Shown here piece after piece: positions 15,275-24,107 of a stretch of 54,682 nt of DNA (within the stretch, counting starts at the first letter, position 1; each line of letters opens with the position of its first letter). This stretch comes from Clostridiaceae bacterium. Its GTDB lineage: Bacteria; Bacillota; Clostridia; Oscillospirales; Butyricicoccaceae. Both the position numbers and the translations under genes were made by a program. The notes under the pieces are model-generated. The model did no database searches and was not told the DNA's origin. It was given only the letters and a program-made list of their open reading frames with translations. The stretch covers positions 1-54,682 of the forward strand of contig JAEDEU010000003.1 in assembly GCA_016293155.1 (NCBI GenBank), read 5' to 3'.

Positions 15275-16459
15275 TTACTGAACAGCTGCCTTGAGCGCAT
15301 CTACACGGTCGATACGCTCCCATGCGACATCCAGCTCGGTTCTGCCCATGTGACCGTAAGCGGCGAGCTGACGGTACTGCGGCTTTCTCAGATCCAGATC
15401 ACGGATGATTGCGGTCGGGCGCAGGTCGAATACCTTTTCGACTGCCTCGCTCAGAACGTCGTCCGAAACCGTGCCGGTGCCGAAGGTGTCAACCAGTACG
15501 GAAACCGGCTGAGCAACACCGATTGCGTATGCCAGCTGAATCTGGCACTTGTCCGCCAGACCTGCCGCAACAATGTTCTTTGCGACATAGCGTGCAGCGT
15601 AAGCGGCAGAGCGGTCCACCTTGGTCGGATCCTTGCCGGAGAATGCGCCGCCGCCGTGCGGTGCGGAGCCGCCGTAGGTGTCGACGATGATCTTGCGTCC
15701 GGTCAGACCGGAGTCGCCCTGCGGACCGCCGATGACAAAGCGTCCGGTCGGATTGACGAAGAAGCGGGTGTTCTCGTCCAGCAGCTCTGCCGGGATGGTC
15801 GGCTTGATGACCAGCTCGATCATGTCCTTGCGGATGGTCTCCAGAGAAACCTCCGGACCGTGCTGGGTGGACAGAACCACGGTGTCTACACGCAGCGGCT
15901 TACCGTCCTTGTCATACTCTACGGTGACCTGCGTCTTGCCGTCCGGACGCAGGTAGTTCAGTGTACCGTCCTTGCGCACTGCGGTCAGCTTCTTTGCCAG
16001 CTTGTGGGAGAGGGAGATTGCCAGCGGCATCAGCTCCGGCGTTTCGTTGCAGGCGTAGCCGAACATCATGCCCTGATCGCCTGCGCCATTGGTCAGGTCG
16101 TCGTTCATTGCGCCGTCCTTCGCCTCCAGCGCCTTGTCAACGCCCATTGCGATGTCGGAGGACTGCTCGTCGATGGTGGTGACGACAGCGCAGGTGTCGC
16201 AGTCAAAGCCGAACTTTGCACGGTCATAGCCGATTTCACGTACCACCTCGCGTGCGATACGCGGGATGTCTACGTAGCACTGGGTGGAAATCTCGCCCAT
16301 GATGGAGATCAGACCGGTGGTGCAGGTGGTCTCACATGCAACACGTGCATTCGGATCCTTTTCCAGAATTGCGTCGAGTACTGCGTCAGAAATCTGGTCG
16401 CAGATTTTGTCCGGATGTCCTTCGGTTACGGACTCGGAGGTAAACAGATGCTTTGCCAT
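15275..16459 (-). CDS. metK: S-adenosylmethionine synthetase
   Basis: A 394-residue enzyme that makes S-adenosylmethionine from methionine and ATP. The N-terminal motif G-H-P-D-K-I-C-D-Q-I-S-D is at residues 14-25; G-A-G-D-Q-G-M-M-F-G-Y near 115-125 and G-G-G-A-F-S-G-K-D-P-T-K-V-D-R-S-A near 255-270 are the two signature motifs. Length is normal. ATG follows AAAGGAT. Expression is controlled by the SAM-I riboswitch in its leader. It is the only gene between riboswitch and terminator. Confidence 0.97.
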   Translation of the reverse strand: MAKHLFTSESVTEGHPDKICDQISDAVLDAILEKDPNARVACETTCTTGLISIMGEISTQCYVDIPRIAREVVREIGYDRAKFGFDCDTCAVVTTIDEQSSDIAMGVDKALEAKDGAMNDDLTNGAGDQGMMFGYACNETPELMPLAISLSHKLAKKLTAVRKDGTLNYLRPDGKTQVTVEYDKDGKPLRVDTVVLSTQHGPEVSLETIRKDMIELVIKPTIPAELLDENTRFFVNPTGRFVIGGPQGDSGLTGRKIIVDTYGGSAPHGGGAFSGKDPTKVDRSAAYAARYVAKNIVAAGLADKCQIQLAYAIGVAQPVSVLVDTFGTGTVSDDVLSEAVEKVFDLRPTAIIRDLDLRKPQYRQLAAYGHMGRTELDVAWERIDRVDALKAAVQ

Positions 16460-16521
16460 ATCAGTAAATCCTTTCTGCTAATAAAGAGATGATAATAAAT
16501 ACGAAAACATATAAAATTGCA

Positions 16522-16661
16522 ACAAAAAACGCCCTCCAACCGGCGGGGGACGCATGGAAAACTCCTCATCTTTCGATCTTTGTCACCGCCGGATTTGGCA
16601 CCTTGCCTGCGCAGGTTGCCGGGTTTCATCGGGCCGATCCCTCCACCGCTCTTGATAAGGT
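16522..16661 (-). ncRNA. SAM-I riboswitch (S box) with terminator, controlling metK
   Basis: Reading the minus strand from 16661, the conserved S-box blocks appear in order: CTTATCAAGAG, GGTGGAGGGA, GGCCCGATGAA, CCCGGCAACC, GGTGCCAAATCC and AAAGATGAGGAG. The aptamer spans about 16562-16659. A GC-rich hairpin with a CGTTTTTTG tail (16522-16553) is the expression platform. Bound SAM would stop transcription before metK, the normal logic of this class. Confidence 0.96.
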
Positions 16662-16681
16662 CTATTTGTTTGTTGGGATAC

Positions 16682-16710
16682 ATTATATCGAAAACTGTCG
16701 CACCTGTCAA
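16682..16710 (-). promoter_or_regulatory. Consensus SigA promoter of metK
   Basis: On the minus strand TTGACA (16710-16705), exactly 17 bases, TATAAT (16687-16682): a fully consensus promoter, just upstream of the SAM-I aptamer. Confidence 0.93.
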
Positions 16711-16851
16711 GGGAAAATGTGTGCAAAAAAAGGAATGAAGAGGGGACAGCTGCCTGTAGCTGGGCGGATATATTAGCTGAAAACAGGAAAATACTATGCA
16801 ACTTCGCAACAATGCCTGCAAAATCATGACGTATTTGGTCAGGTTTACTGC

Positions 16852-16880
16852 TTGAAAAATCCGGATGATATACCTATAAT
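16852..16880 (+). promoter_or_regulatory. Upstream promoter (P1) of the dehydratase activase operon
   Basis: TTGAAA (16852-16857), 17-base spacer, TATAAT (16875-16880), about 150 bases before the start codon. The stretch between the metK promoter and here (16711-16851) holds only a short CAGCT/AGCTG repeat and no gene. Confidence 0.65.
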
Positions 16881-16958
16881 TAATGATAACTTAGGGAACG
16901 CTGAGTTTGTTTGATTGTAAACTTTTTGGGAAAAGAGGGTTTTTCGTTTTTGTCGTCC

Positions 16959-16987
16959 TTGACGATGCCGCCTCGGTGGGCTATGAT
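16959..16987 (+). promoter_or_regulatory. Proximal promoter (P2) of the dehydratase activase operon
   Basis: TTGACG (16959-16964), 17-base spacer, TATGAT (16982-16987); predicted start near 16994, leaving a 40-base leader. Confidence 0.75.
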
Positions 16988-17032
16988 AGGAGAGAATGGA
17001 AAACAACAGATTTAGGTAAAAGGTTAAAATGT

Positions 17033-20002
17033 ATGAATGTTTATTTAGGTATTGACATCGGCTCGACGACGGTAAAGGTCGTTGCTGCCGGCGAAAACGC
17101 CGAAACAGGAGCGCTCGAGATTCTTTACAAGAAATACGAGCGCCATTTTTCGCAGGTTCGTGAGAAGGCGTGCGAAATGCTGCGCGAGGCGCAGCCGGTG
17201 ATCGGGGATGCGACGCTCCGCGTGGCAATTACCGGTTCTGCCGGACTGGGTGTTGCAAAGGCAAGCGGCGTAGACTTCGTACAGGAAGTGTTTGCTACCA
17301 GAAAATGCGTGGGCACCTTCGTGCCGCAGGCGGATGTCGTTATCGAGCTGGGCGGCGAGGATGCAAAGATCGTGTTCCTGACCGGTCAGCTGGAGGAACG
17401 TATGAACGGCTCGTGCGCAGGCGGTACCGGCGCATTTATCGACCAGATGGCGGTACTGCTGGATGTGCCGACCAGCCAGCTGGATGAGATGAGCCTGCGT
17501 GCAGAGAAAATTTATACCATTGCATCGCGCTGCGGCGTGTTTGCAAAGAGCGATATCCAGCCGCTGCTCAACGAGGGCGCGCGCAAGGAGGATGTCGCGG
17601 CATCCATTTTTCAGGCGGTTGTTAATCAGACCGTCGGCGGTCTGGCGCAGGGCCGCGAAATCAAGGGAGATGTGCTCTTCCTGGGTGGTCCGCTGTTCTT
17701 CTTCAAGGGACTGCAAAAGCGCTTCCAGGAGACGCTGAAGCTGAGCGATGAGCACGCACACTTCCCGGAGCTGGCTCCGTATGCGATTGCGGCAGGTGCT
17801 TCGTGCTATGCGAAGGACACCACTGCGGAGTATACATATGACAGCCTGCTTGAGACGCTGGAAAAGGCGGCAGGGGAGAAGGTTCAGAATGCAACCCTCG
17901 ATCCGCTGTTCCGTTCTCGGGAGGAATATGAGGCGTTCTGCCGCCGTCACCGCTCCAACGACATCATGCGTGAGAATGTCACGATGTACGAGGGCAATGC
18001 CTACCTCGGCATTGACTGTGGCTCCACGACCACCAAGGTTGTGCTGATCGGTGAGGACTGCCAGCTGCTGTACAATTTCTATGCGCCGAACAAGGGCAAT
18101 CCGGTCGATGTCGTGCGCGAGCAGCTGATGCAGCTGTATGAGCTGTGCGGAGACCGCGTGCACATCCTGTCGTCCGCCGTCACCGGCTACGGTGAGGCAA
18201 TGATGCTCAACGCCTTCGGCGTGGATTTCGGTCTGGTCGAGACGGTTGCGCACTTTAAGGCGGCACGTCACTTTGAGCCGGATGTCGATTTCATCATCGA
18301 CATCGGCGGTCAGGACATCAAGTGCTTCAAGATCGCCAACCACTGCATTGACAATATCTCGCTGAACGAGGCGTGCTCCTCGGGCTGCGGTTCGTTTATC
18401 GAAACCTTCGCGCGCTCCATGGGCTATTCCATCGAGGAGTTCTGCCGCGTCGGTCTGTTCGCAAAGCATCCGATTGACCTCGGCTCGCGCTGCACGGTAT
18501 TTATGAATTCGTCCGTCAAGCAGGCACAGAAGGACGGCGCAGGCATTGACGATATCTCGTCCGGTCTGTCGGTTTCGGTAGTCAAGAATGCGCTGTACAA
18601 GGTCATCCGTGCGCATTCGCCGGATGATCTCGGCAAGCACATCGTCGTACAGGGCGGCACCTTCCTGAATGATGCCATCCTGCGCTCGTTCGAGCTGGAA
18701 ATCGGACGCGAGGTCACCCGTCCGGCAATCTCCGGACTGATGGGTGCCTATGGTGCGGCGCTGTATGCCAAGGACAATGCAAAGGAAACCAGCACGCTGA
18801 TCGGCATGGATGAGCTGGAGGTATTTTCGCATAAGACAGCGACCGTCAAGTGCGGGCTGTGCACCAACCACTGCTCGCTGACCGTTTCCACCTTCACCGG
18901 AAACCGCAAATTTATCTCGGGCAACCGCTGTGAGCGTCCACTCGGCGGCGGCGACAAGCGCAATCTGCCCAATCTGTATCAGTACAAGATGGAGCGCCTG
19001 AGCGGCTATGCGGAAAAGAGCCGACCGGGCAGAGCGCGGATCGGCATCCCGTTCGGGCTGAATATGTTCGAGCTGCTGCCGTTCTGGCACACCTTCCTGA
19101 CCGAGCTGGGCTTTGAGGTTGTGCTGTCCGATGTCTCGACGCGCGAGACCTATTCCAAGGGTCAGAATTCCATCCCGTCGGATACCGTATGCTATCCGGC
19201 GAAGCTGATGCACGGACATATCGAAAACCTGCTTGAGAAGGGCGTGGACTCCATCTTCTATCCGTGCATGACCTACAATCTGGATGAGCACCGCACGGAC
19301 AACTGCTATAACTGTCCGGTCGTGGCGTATTATCCGGAGCTGCTGAAGTCCAATATGTCCTCTCTGGAGGGTGTGGACTTCATGATGCCGTACTTTGAGC
19401 TGAATCAGGAAAAGCACTTCATTGCTGCGGCAAACAAGCTGTTCTCCAAAAAATATCCGGACATCCACAGACGTCAGATCAAGCAGGCGGCGCTGGCTGC
19501 CTACCGCGAGCTGGATGCCTTTTACGCGGACATCGCCAGAGAGGGCGAGCGGGCGGTTGCCTATGCGGACGAGCACGGGCTGGAAATCGCCGTGATCGCA
19601 GGCCGTCCGTATCATGCCGATCCGGAGATCAACCATGGTATTGACCGTTTGATTCAGTCCTACGGCATGGTGATCGTCTCGGAGGACTCCATCGCGCACC
19701 TGTCCACGATGCCGTATGTCAACGTCCTCAACCAGTGGACGTATCATTCCCGTATGTATATGGCGGCAAATTATGTCACGCACAAGCCGAATGCACAGAT
19801 CATTCAGCTGGTTTCGTTCGGCTGCGGCATTGACGCGGTTACGACGGATGAAATGCGCGCCATCACCGAAGAGGGCGGAAAGATCTACACCCAGCTCAAG
19901 ATTGACGAAATCAGCAATCTGGGCGCGGCAAAGATTCGTATCCGCAGTATGCTTGCAGCAGTAGAGGAGGGACGCAAATATGCCAGCAGCAGTAAAGCCT
20001 GA
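17033..20002 (+). CDS. 2-hydroxyacyl-CoA dehydratase activase-like protein (double BadF/BcrA ATPase plus DUF2229)
   Basis: A 989-residue protein. Two ASKHA-type ATPase domains occur in tandem: G-I-D-I-G-S-T-T-V-K near residue 5 and G-I-D-C-G-S-T-T-T-K near 325. Each keeps the two cysteines that in HgdC hold the dimer [4Fe-4S] cluster: G-S-C-A-G-G-T-G and A-S-R-C-G-V-F in the first, E-A-C-S-S-G-C-G and G-S-R-C-T-V-F in the second. A four-cysteine motif (C-G-L-C-T-N-H-C plus a later Cys) near 605-635 and a DUF2229-type domain follow. In many Clostridia these parts and the next gene form one giant protein. Related activases inject a high-energy electron into dehydratases at ATP cost; the substrate here is unknown. 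ATG at 17033 follows AAAAGG. Confidence 0.88.
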   Translation: MNVYLGIDIGSTTVKVVAAGENAETGALEILYKKYERHFSQVREKACEMLREAQPVIGDATLRVAITGSAGLGVAKASGVDFVQEVFATRKCVGTFVPQADVVIELGGEDAKIVFLTGQLEERMNGSCAGGTGAFIDQMAVLLDVPTSQLDEMSLRAEKIYTIASRCGVFAKSDIQPLLNEGARKEDVAASIFQAVVNQTVGGLAQGREIKGDVLFLGGPLFFFKGLQKRFQETLKLSDEHAHFPELAPYAIAAGASCYAKDTTAEYTYDSLLETLEKAAGEKVQNATLDPLFRSREEYEAFCRRHRSNDIMRENVTMYEGNAYLGIDCGSTTTKVVLIGEDCQLLYNFYAPNKGNPVDVVREQLMQLYELCGDRVHILSSAVTGYGEAMMLNAFGVDFGLVETVAHFKAARHFEPDVDFIIDIGGQDIKCFKIANHCIDNISLNEACSSGCGSFIETFARSMGYSIEEFCRVGLFAKHPIDLGSRCTVFMNSSVKQAQKDGAGIDDISSGLSVSVVKNALYKVIRAHSPDDLGKHIVVQGGTFLNDAILRSFELEIGREVTRPAISGLMGAYGAALYAKDNAKETSTLIGMDELEVFSHKTATVKCGLCTNHCSLTVSTFTGNRKFISGNRCERPLGGGDKRNLPNLYQYKMERLSGYAEKSRPGRARIGIPFGLNMFELLPFWHTFLTELGFEVVLSDVSTRETYSKGQNSIPSDTVCYPAKLMHGHIENLLEKGVDSIFYPCMTYNLDEHRTDNCYNCPVVAYYPELLKSNMSSLEGVDFMMPYFELNQEKHFIAAANKLFSKKYPDIHRRQIKQAALAAYRELDAFYADIAREGERAVAYADEHGLEIAVIAGRPYHADPEINHGIDRLIQSYGMVIVSEDSIAHLSTMPYVNVLNQWTYHSRMYMAANYVTHKPNAQIIQLVSFGCGIDAVTTDEMRAITEEGGKIYTQLKIDEISNLGAAKIRIRSMLAAVEEGRKYASSSKA

Positions 20003-21254
20003 AGCAAAGCAGGACCGTAAAATCCCGCGTGTTGCGTTCACGGAGGAAATGAAAAAGGACTATACGCTTCTGCTCCCGAATATGCTTCCGATTCAGTTCA
20101 AGCTGATTATCGCAATCATGAAAAACTACGGCTACCATATGGAGGTACTGGAGACACGGGGCAAGAGCATTGCCGAAACCGGACTGCGCAACGTACATAA
20201 CGATATGTGCTATCCGGCGCTGCTTTCCATCGGTCAGCTGATTGACGCGCTGGAAAGCGGAAAATATGATACCAACAAGGTTGCCGTCATGATGACGCAG
20301 ACCGGCGGCGGCTGCCGTGCATCCAACTATATCCACCTGCTGCGCAAGGGGCTGATGGAGAGCGGCTATGGTCACGTGCCGGTCATCTCGGTCAACTTCT
20401 CCGGTCTGGAGGAGAATCCGGGCTTCAAGATTACGCCCAAAATGCTCGTGCAGGTCGCTTACGGCATCCTGCTCGGCGATCTGATTATGATGATCTACAA
20501 CCAGTGCCGCCCGTATGAGGTCAATAAGGGCGACTGCGACAAGGCGGTAGATCAGCTGGTTGAGCGCATCTCGAAAAAATTTGACGGCGATAAGCTGGTC
20601 AAGTACAAGGATGTCAAAATGCTGTACTGGCTGATCGTCAAGCGCTTTGCGCAGATCGAGATGAAGGATTTTGGCAGCAAGAAGAAGGTCGGCATCGTCG
20701 GAGAGATTTATGTAAAATTCTCCCCGCTCGGCAACAACTATCTGGAAGAGTTCCTGCTCAGCGAGGGCGCGGAGCCGGTGCTGCCGGGTCTGCTGGATTT
20801 CTGCCAGTACTGTATTTATAACGGCATTCTGGATCACGAGCTGTACGGCAGAAGCCTCAAAACTGCCATGATGATGAAGGCTGCCTACCATTTTGTGCTC
20901 GGCAAGCAGAAGGATATCATCAACGTCATCAAAAAGGACGGGCACTTCCGCCCGCCGATGTACTTTGATGAGGTGCGTAAGCTGTCGCAGAAGATCATCA
21001 GCCCGGGCGTCAAGATGGGCGAGGGCTGGCTGCTGCCGGCGGAAATGGTCGAGCTGATCGAGGAGGGCGTGCCGAATATCGTGTGCACGCAGCCGTTCGG
21101 CTGCCTGCCGAATCACATCGCAGGCAAGGGCATGGTACGCAAAATCCGCGAGCAGTATCCGGATGCGAACATCGTTTGTGTCGATTACGATCCGGGCGCA
21201 TCGCGCATCAATCAGGAAAACCGCATCAAGCTGATGCTTTCCAGTGCAAAATAA
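19980..21254 (+). CDS. 2-hydroxyacyl-CoA dehydratase-like subunit, partner of the activase
   Basis: A 424-residue protein that matches the C-terminal part of the giant activase/dehydratase-like proteins. Motifs include N-D-M-C-Y-P-A-L, T-G-G-G-C-R-A-S-N-Y and T-Q-P-F-G-C-L-P-N-H, cysteine segments related to those around the [4Fe-4S] cluster of HgdB/BcrC-like subunits. ATG at 19980 has its own GAGGAGGGA, so it is translated independently and overlaps the preceding gene by 23 bases in another frame. The pair therefore looks like two subunits rather than a frameshift artefact, although a sequencing indel cannot be ruled out by eye. Confidence 0.85.
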   Translation: MPAAVKPEAKQDRKIPRVAFTEEMKKDYTLLLPNMLPIQFKLIIAIMKNYGYHMEVLETRGKSIAETGLRNVHNDMCYPALLSIGQLIDALESGKYDTNKVAVMMTQTGGGCRASNYIHLLRKGLMESGYGHVPVISVNFSGLEENPGFKITPKMLVQVAYGILLGDLIMMIYNQCRPYEVNKGDCDKAVDQLVERISKKFDGDKLVKYKDVKMLYWLIVKRFAQIEMKDFGSKKKVGIVGEIYVKFSPLGNNYLEEFLLSEGAEPVLPGLLDFCQYCIYNGILDHELYGRSLKTAMMMKAAYHFVLGKQKDIINVIKKDGHFRPPMYFDEVRKLSQKIISPGVKMGEGWLLPAEMVELIEEGVPNIVCTQPFGCLPNHIAGKGMVRKIREQYPDANIVCVDYDPGASRINQENRIKLMLSSAK

Positions 21255-21269
21255 TGAAAAAATATCAAA

Positions 21270-21305
21270 AACATCCGGAAACCGAGTGGTTTTCGGATGT
21301 TTTTT
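21270..21305 (+). terminator. Terminator after the dehydratase-like gene
   Basis: Stem AACATCCGGAAACC / GGTTTTCGGATGTT (one G-U pair, GAGT loop), followed by TTTTG. Confidence 0.93.
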
Positions 21306-21308
21306 GCG

Positions 21309-21338
21309 TAAAAAAGCACTCGCGGAAACGAGTGCTTT
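21309..21338 (-). terminator. Terminator after the AraC regulator gene
   Basis: Perfect 10-base stem AAAGCACTCG (21313-21322) / CGAGTGCTTT (21329-21338); on the minus strand the run of T follows the stem. Confidence 0.88.
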
Positions 21339-21341
21339 CAG

Positions 21342-22202
21342 TCAGTCAATATTTTTGCGGAATACGCCGGGGGAGCAGCCGACCCGTGCAGAGAAGGCGT
21401 GGATAAAATTGGCCTCACTGTTGTAGCCGGTGCGGAAGGCGATTTCCTTGATGGTAAGATTAGTAGTGCACAGCAGCATTTTTGCACGGTTGATGCGCTG
21501 AAGAACGATATATTCGTGCGGAGCATAGCCGGTTTCACGGCGGAACAGACGGGAAAAATGAGACGAGCTCAGTCCGACAGCCTGTGCAGCGGTCTGAACG
21601 GAGAGATCATTTGCCAGATTTTCATGCATAAAGTCCAAGGCCTTTTGAATCAGGGTGTTCGGAATTTGATGCCCGATCGGTGTGAGCAGGGAGGTGAGCG
21701 CCGTGTAGATCGCCTGAGACTGCTGAATTTCAGAGAGCGAACGTTCATCCGCGCAGGCGCTGACAATGCTCAGCAGCTGACGGTCGATCTGAAATACGTC
21801 CGCAGGTGTGAACAGATGACCGTAATTTTTGATAATCTGTTCATACAGTGCGCGGCTGTTTGCGCCGTCAAAGTGCACCCAGACAAATTCCATTGGTGCA
21901 GTGGCATAATATTCATGGATATCCCGGCAGTCCATCAGCGCCAACTGACCGGCATGGATGATGGTGTGCTCTGCGTTGCCGATGGCAACAGACATTGAGC
22001 CGGAAAGAATGTAAAAAATTAAAAACGTATCGTTGTGGCTGGGCAGCCGTCCAATCTCCGAACGATAGGAAAAGTGATACTCTGTAGAACAGTGATAATG
22101 CCCGCAGCGGGTCACATAATACAGCAGCTTCTTTGCCATTCCGGACGGAGTATGAAAGTATTTTACGGAGCCCGCCAGTACACCGGATTCCTGAAGCATC
22201 AT
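21342..22202 (-). CDS. AraC family transcriptional regulator with N-terminal cupin-like sensor
   Basis: A 286-residue regulator. The N-terminal half is a cupin-like sensor (about 35-150, containing F-Y-I-L-S-G-S-M and H-A-G-Q-L-A-L-M-D), and the C-terminal 100 residues form the AraC double helix-turn-helix (A-A-Q-A-V-G-L-S-S-S-H-F-S-R-L-F-R then I-A-F-R-T-G-Y-N-S-E-A-N-F). Such proteins usually sense sugars or other small molecules; no transporter or enzyme gene is adjacent to hint at the ligand. Start 22202 is preferred because GAGGTG lies five bases upstream; the ATG at 22241 would be almost at the transcription start and has no SD. It lies back-to-tail with the dehydratase operon and is transcribed alone. 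Confidence 0.87.
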   Translation of the reverse strand: MMLQESGVLAGSVKYFHTPSGMAKKLLYYVTRCGHYHCSTEYHFSYRSEIGRLPSHNDTFLIFYILSGSMSVAIGNAEHTIIHAGQLALMDCRDIHEYYATAPMEFVWVHFDGANSRALYEQIIKNYGHLFTPADVFQIDRQLLSIVSACADERSLSEIQQSQAIYTALTSLLTPIGHQIPNTLIQKALDFMHENLANDLSVQTAAQAVGLSSSHFSRLFRRETGYAPHEYIVLQRINRAKMLLCTTNLTIKEIAFRTGYNSEANFIHAFSARVGCSPGVFRKNID

Positions 22203-22253
22203 AAGATCACCTCGCTGTTGTCCGTCAAGTGAATCAAGCATTTTGATATTTTT

Positions 22254-22282
22254 ACTATAGCCTATTTGCTGAAATAATGCAA
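22254..22282 (-). promoter_or_regulatory. SigA-type promoter of the AraC regulator gene
   Basis: Minus strand TTGCAT (22282-22277), 17 bases, TATAGT (22259-22254). Predicted start near 22247. Confidence 0.75.
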
Positions 22283-22325
22283 GATATTTCTAAAAAAATA
22301 TACATAATTTATTGCTTTATCTGAA

Positions 22326-22365
22326 TAAAAAAAGTTCCTGATAGTGCAAAAACGATCAGGAACTT
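22326..22365 (-). terminator. Terminator after dapB
   Basis: Stem AAGTTCCTGAT (22332-22342) / ATCAGGAACTT (22355-22365); on the minus strand followed by a run of seven T. Confidence 0.93.
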
Positions 22366-22382
22366 GTAATATTTGGAAGTGA

Positions 22383-23147
22383 TTATAGCTTGGAAGCAAT
22401 TACATCGGACATATCGTACATACCCGGATCGGTCTTGGAAGCAAGGAAAATACCTGCATCCACCGCACCAACTGCAAATACTTCACGGGACAAAGCAGTG
22501 TGACGGATCTCGATCAGCTCATCGCGTCCTGCGAACAGAACCTCGTGCTCTCCGACGATCGTGCCGCCGCGGATGGAATGCATACCGATTTCATGCGCCG
22601 GACGCTTCTCGCGGCGGTCATGTCGGTTGTAGGTATATTCCGGATCATACGGAAGCGCTTCGCTGACGGCGTCCGCCAGCATCAGTGCGGTGCCGGACGG
22701 GGCATCCAGCTTCTGATTGTGATGCTTTTCCGTGATTTCCACGTCGTAGCCCTCGCCCAGTACGGACGCGCACTTTTTGAGCAGCTCCATCATCAGGTTG
22801 ATGCCGATGGACATATTGCCCGAACGGAATACCGGAATTACCTCTGCTGCATTGCGGATCATGGAGAGCTGCGCTTCATTGTGACCGGTGGTGCAGATGA
22901 CAACCGGCGTTTTGGTGCGCACGCAGTAGCTCAGCAGGGACTCGGTTGCGCTCGGATTGGAGAAGTCGATGATGACATCGCACGCGCCGCTGAACTCACA
23001 CGGATCGGCATAGACCGGATAATCGGACAGCTTTTCGGTGTACGCATCAAAGCCGGCAACGATTTTGACGTTTTCCCGCTTGGAGCAGATGTCGGTGATG
23101 ACTCTGCCCATACGGCCGTTGCAGCCGCTCAGACCAATTTTCAACAT
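22383..23147 (-). CDS. dapB: 4-hydroxy-tetrahydrodipicolinate reductase
   Basis: A 254-residue NAD(P)H-dependent reductase of the lysine/diaminopimelate pathway, acting on the product of DapA. The nucleotide-binding motif G-L-S-G-C-N-G-R-M-G is at residues 5-14; E-K-H-H-N-Q-K-x-D-A-P-S-G-T-A near 148-162 is the catalytic and substrate-binding signature. ATG at 23147 follows AAGGAGGATTTCTGGG; a longer in-frame reading would run into dapA. Third gene of the asd-dapA-dapB operon, 14 bases after dapA. Confidence 0.95.
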   Translation of the reverse strand: MLKIGLSGCNGRMGRVITDICSKRENVKIVAGFDAYTEKLSDYPVYADPCEFSGACDVIIDFSNPSATESLLSYCVRTKTPVVICTTGHNEAQLSMIRNAAEVIPVFRSGNMSIGINLMMELLKKCASVLGEGYDVEITEKHHNQKLDAPSGTALMLADAVSEALPYDPEYTYNRHDRREKRPAHEIGMHSIRGGTIVGEHEVLFAGRDELIEIRHTALSREVFAVGAVDAGIFLASKTDPGMYDMSDVIASKL

Positions 23148-23161
23148 CCCAGAAATCCTCC

Positions 23162-24055
23162 TTAGCGTACCAGCTTCAGACCGGCATCGGTCATTGCCTT
23201 GCGCATTGCCTCGGTGTGTGCCGGAGTCATGTCGCACAGCGGCATTCGCAGCTCACCGACATCCCAGCCGAGGAAGCGCATTGCCATCTTGACCGGAACC
23301 GGATTGACCTCCAGGAACAGTGCGTTGATGAGGTCAAGATACTTGAGCTGCAGCTTGGTTGCCTCGGCGTAGTTTCCGTCCAGGCAGTTTTGAGCGATTG
23401 CGTGCGCCCAGTCCGGAGCGACGTTTGCAAAGACGGAGATGACACCCTTGCCGCCCATGGACATCAGCGGAACGATCATGTCGTCGTTGCCGGACCAGAA
23501 GTTCAGCTCATCGCCGCAGAGGCGCATTGCCTCAGCCAGCAGAGAGAAGTTGCCGGAGGCCTCCTTGGCACCGTTGATGTTCGGGTGCTTGGAGAGCTGA
23601 TAGTAGGTGTCGGCGGAGATATTCACGCCGGTACGGCTCGGAACATTGTAGAGGATGATCGGCTTGGTCACAGCATCCGCAATCGCGGTGAAGTGACGCA
23701 CCAGACCGTGCTGAGAGGTCTTATTGTAGTACGGGGTAACGCACAGCAGACCGTCAGCGCCTGCATCGGCTGCAAACTTGCTCATCTCGATGGCATACGA
23801 GGTATCATTGGAGCCGGTGCCCGCAACGACCGGAACACGACCGGCTACGTGGTCGATGCAGAACTGGATGACTTCCTTGTGCTCCTGATCGGACAGGGTG
23901 GAACCCTCGCCGGTGGTGCCGGCAATGGTGATGGAATCGATGCCGCGTGCAATCTGATCGTCGATGATCTTCTTGAACTCCGGATAATTGATGCCGGTCT
24001 GGGTCATCGGGGTGATAATTGCAACGTTTGCACCGGTAAATACAGGCTTCTTCAT
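23162..24055 (-). CDS. dapA: 4-hydroxy-tetrahydrodipicolinate synthase
   Basis: A 297-residue TIM-barrel aldolase that condenses pyruvate with aspartate semialdehyde. T-G-E-G-S-T-L holds the catalytic Thr pair region, C-V-T-P-Y-Y-N-K has the conserved Tyr, and N-G-A-K-E-A-S-G-N near 158-166 has the Schiff-base Lys. ATG follows GGAGGGAGATTTATT. It uses the product of Asd encoded just upstream, and shares the lysine riboswitch. Confidence 0.96.
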   Translation of the reverse strand: MKKPVFTGANVAIITPMTQTGINYPEFKKIIDDQIARGIDSITIAGTTGEGSTLSDQEHKEVIQFCIDHVAGRVPVVAGTGSNDTSYAIEMSKFAADAGADGLLCVTPYYNKTSQHGLVRHFTAIADAVTKPIILYNVPSRTGVNISADTYYQLSKHPNINGAKEASGNFSLLAEAMRLCGDELNFWSGNDDMIVPLMSMGGKGVISVFANVAPDWAHAIAQNCLDGNYAEATKLQLKYLDLINALFLEVNPVPVKMAMRFLGWDVGELRMPLCDMTPAHTEAMRKAMTDAGLKLVR

Positions 24056-24107
24056 AATAAATCTCCCTCCGGTTTGATAAATGTCTCTCTAAGAATGATC
24101 GGTAAAT

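Noticed and set aside
15260..16492. A 410-codon frame antisense to metK
   Set aside because: Shadow of the strongly conserved metK reading frame; no SD, composition typical of antisense frames in GC-rich codon usage.
17045..20041. A 998-codon frame antisense to the dehydratase activase
   Set aside because: Mirrors third-position GC bias of the real gene; no SD or motif.
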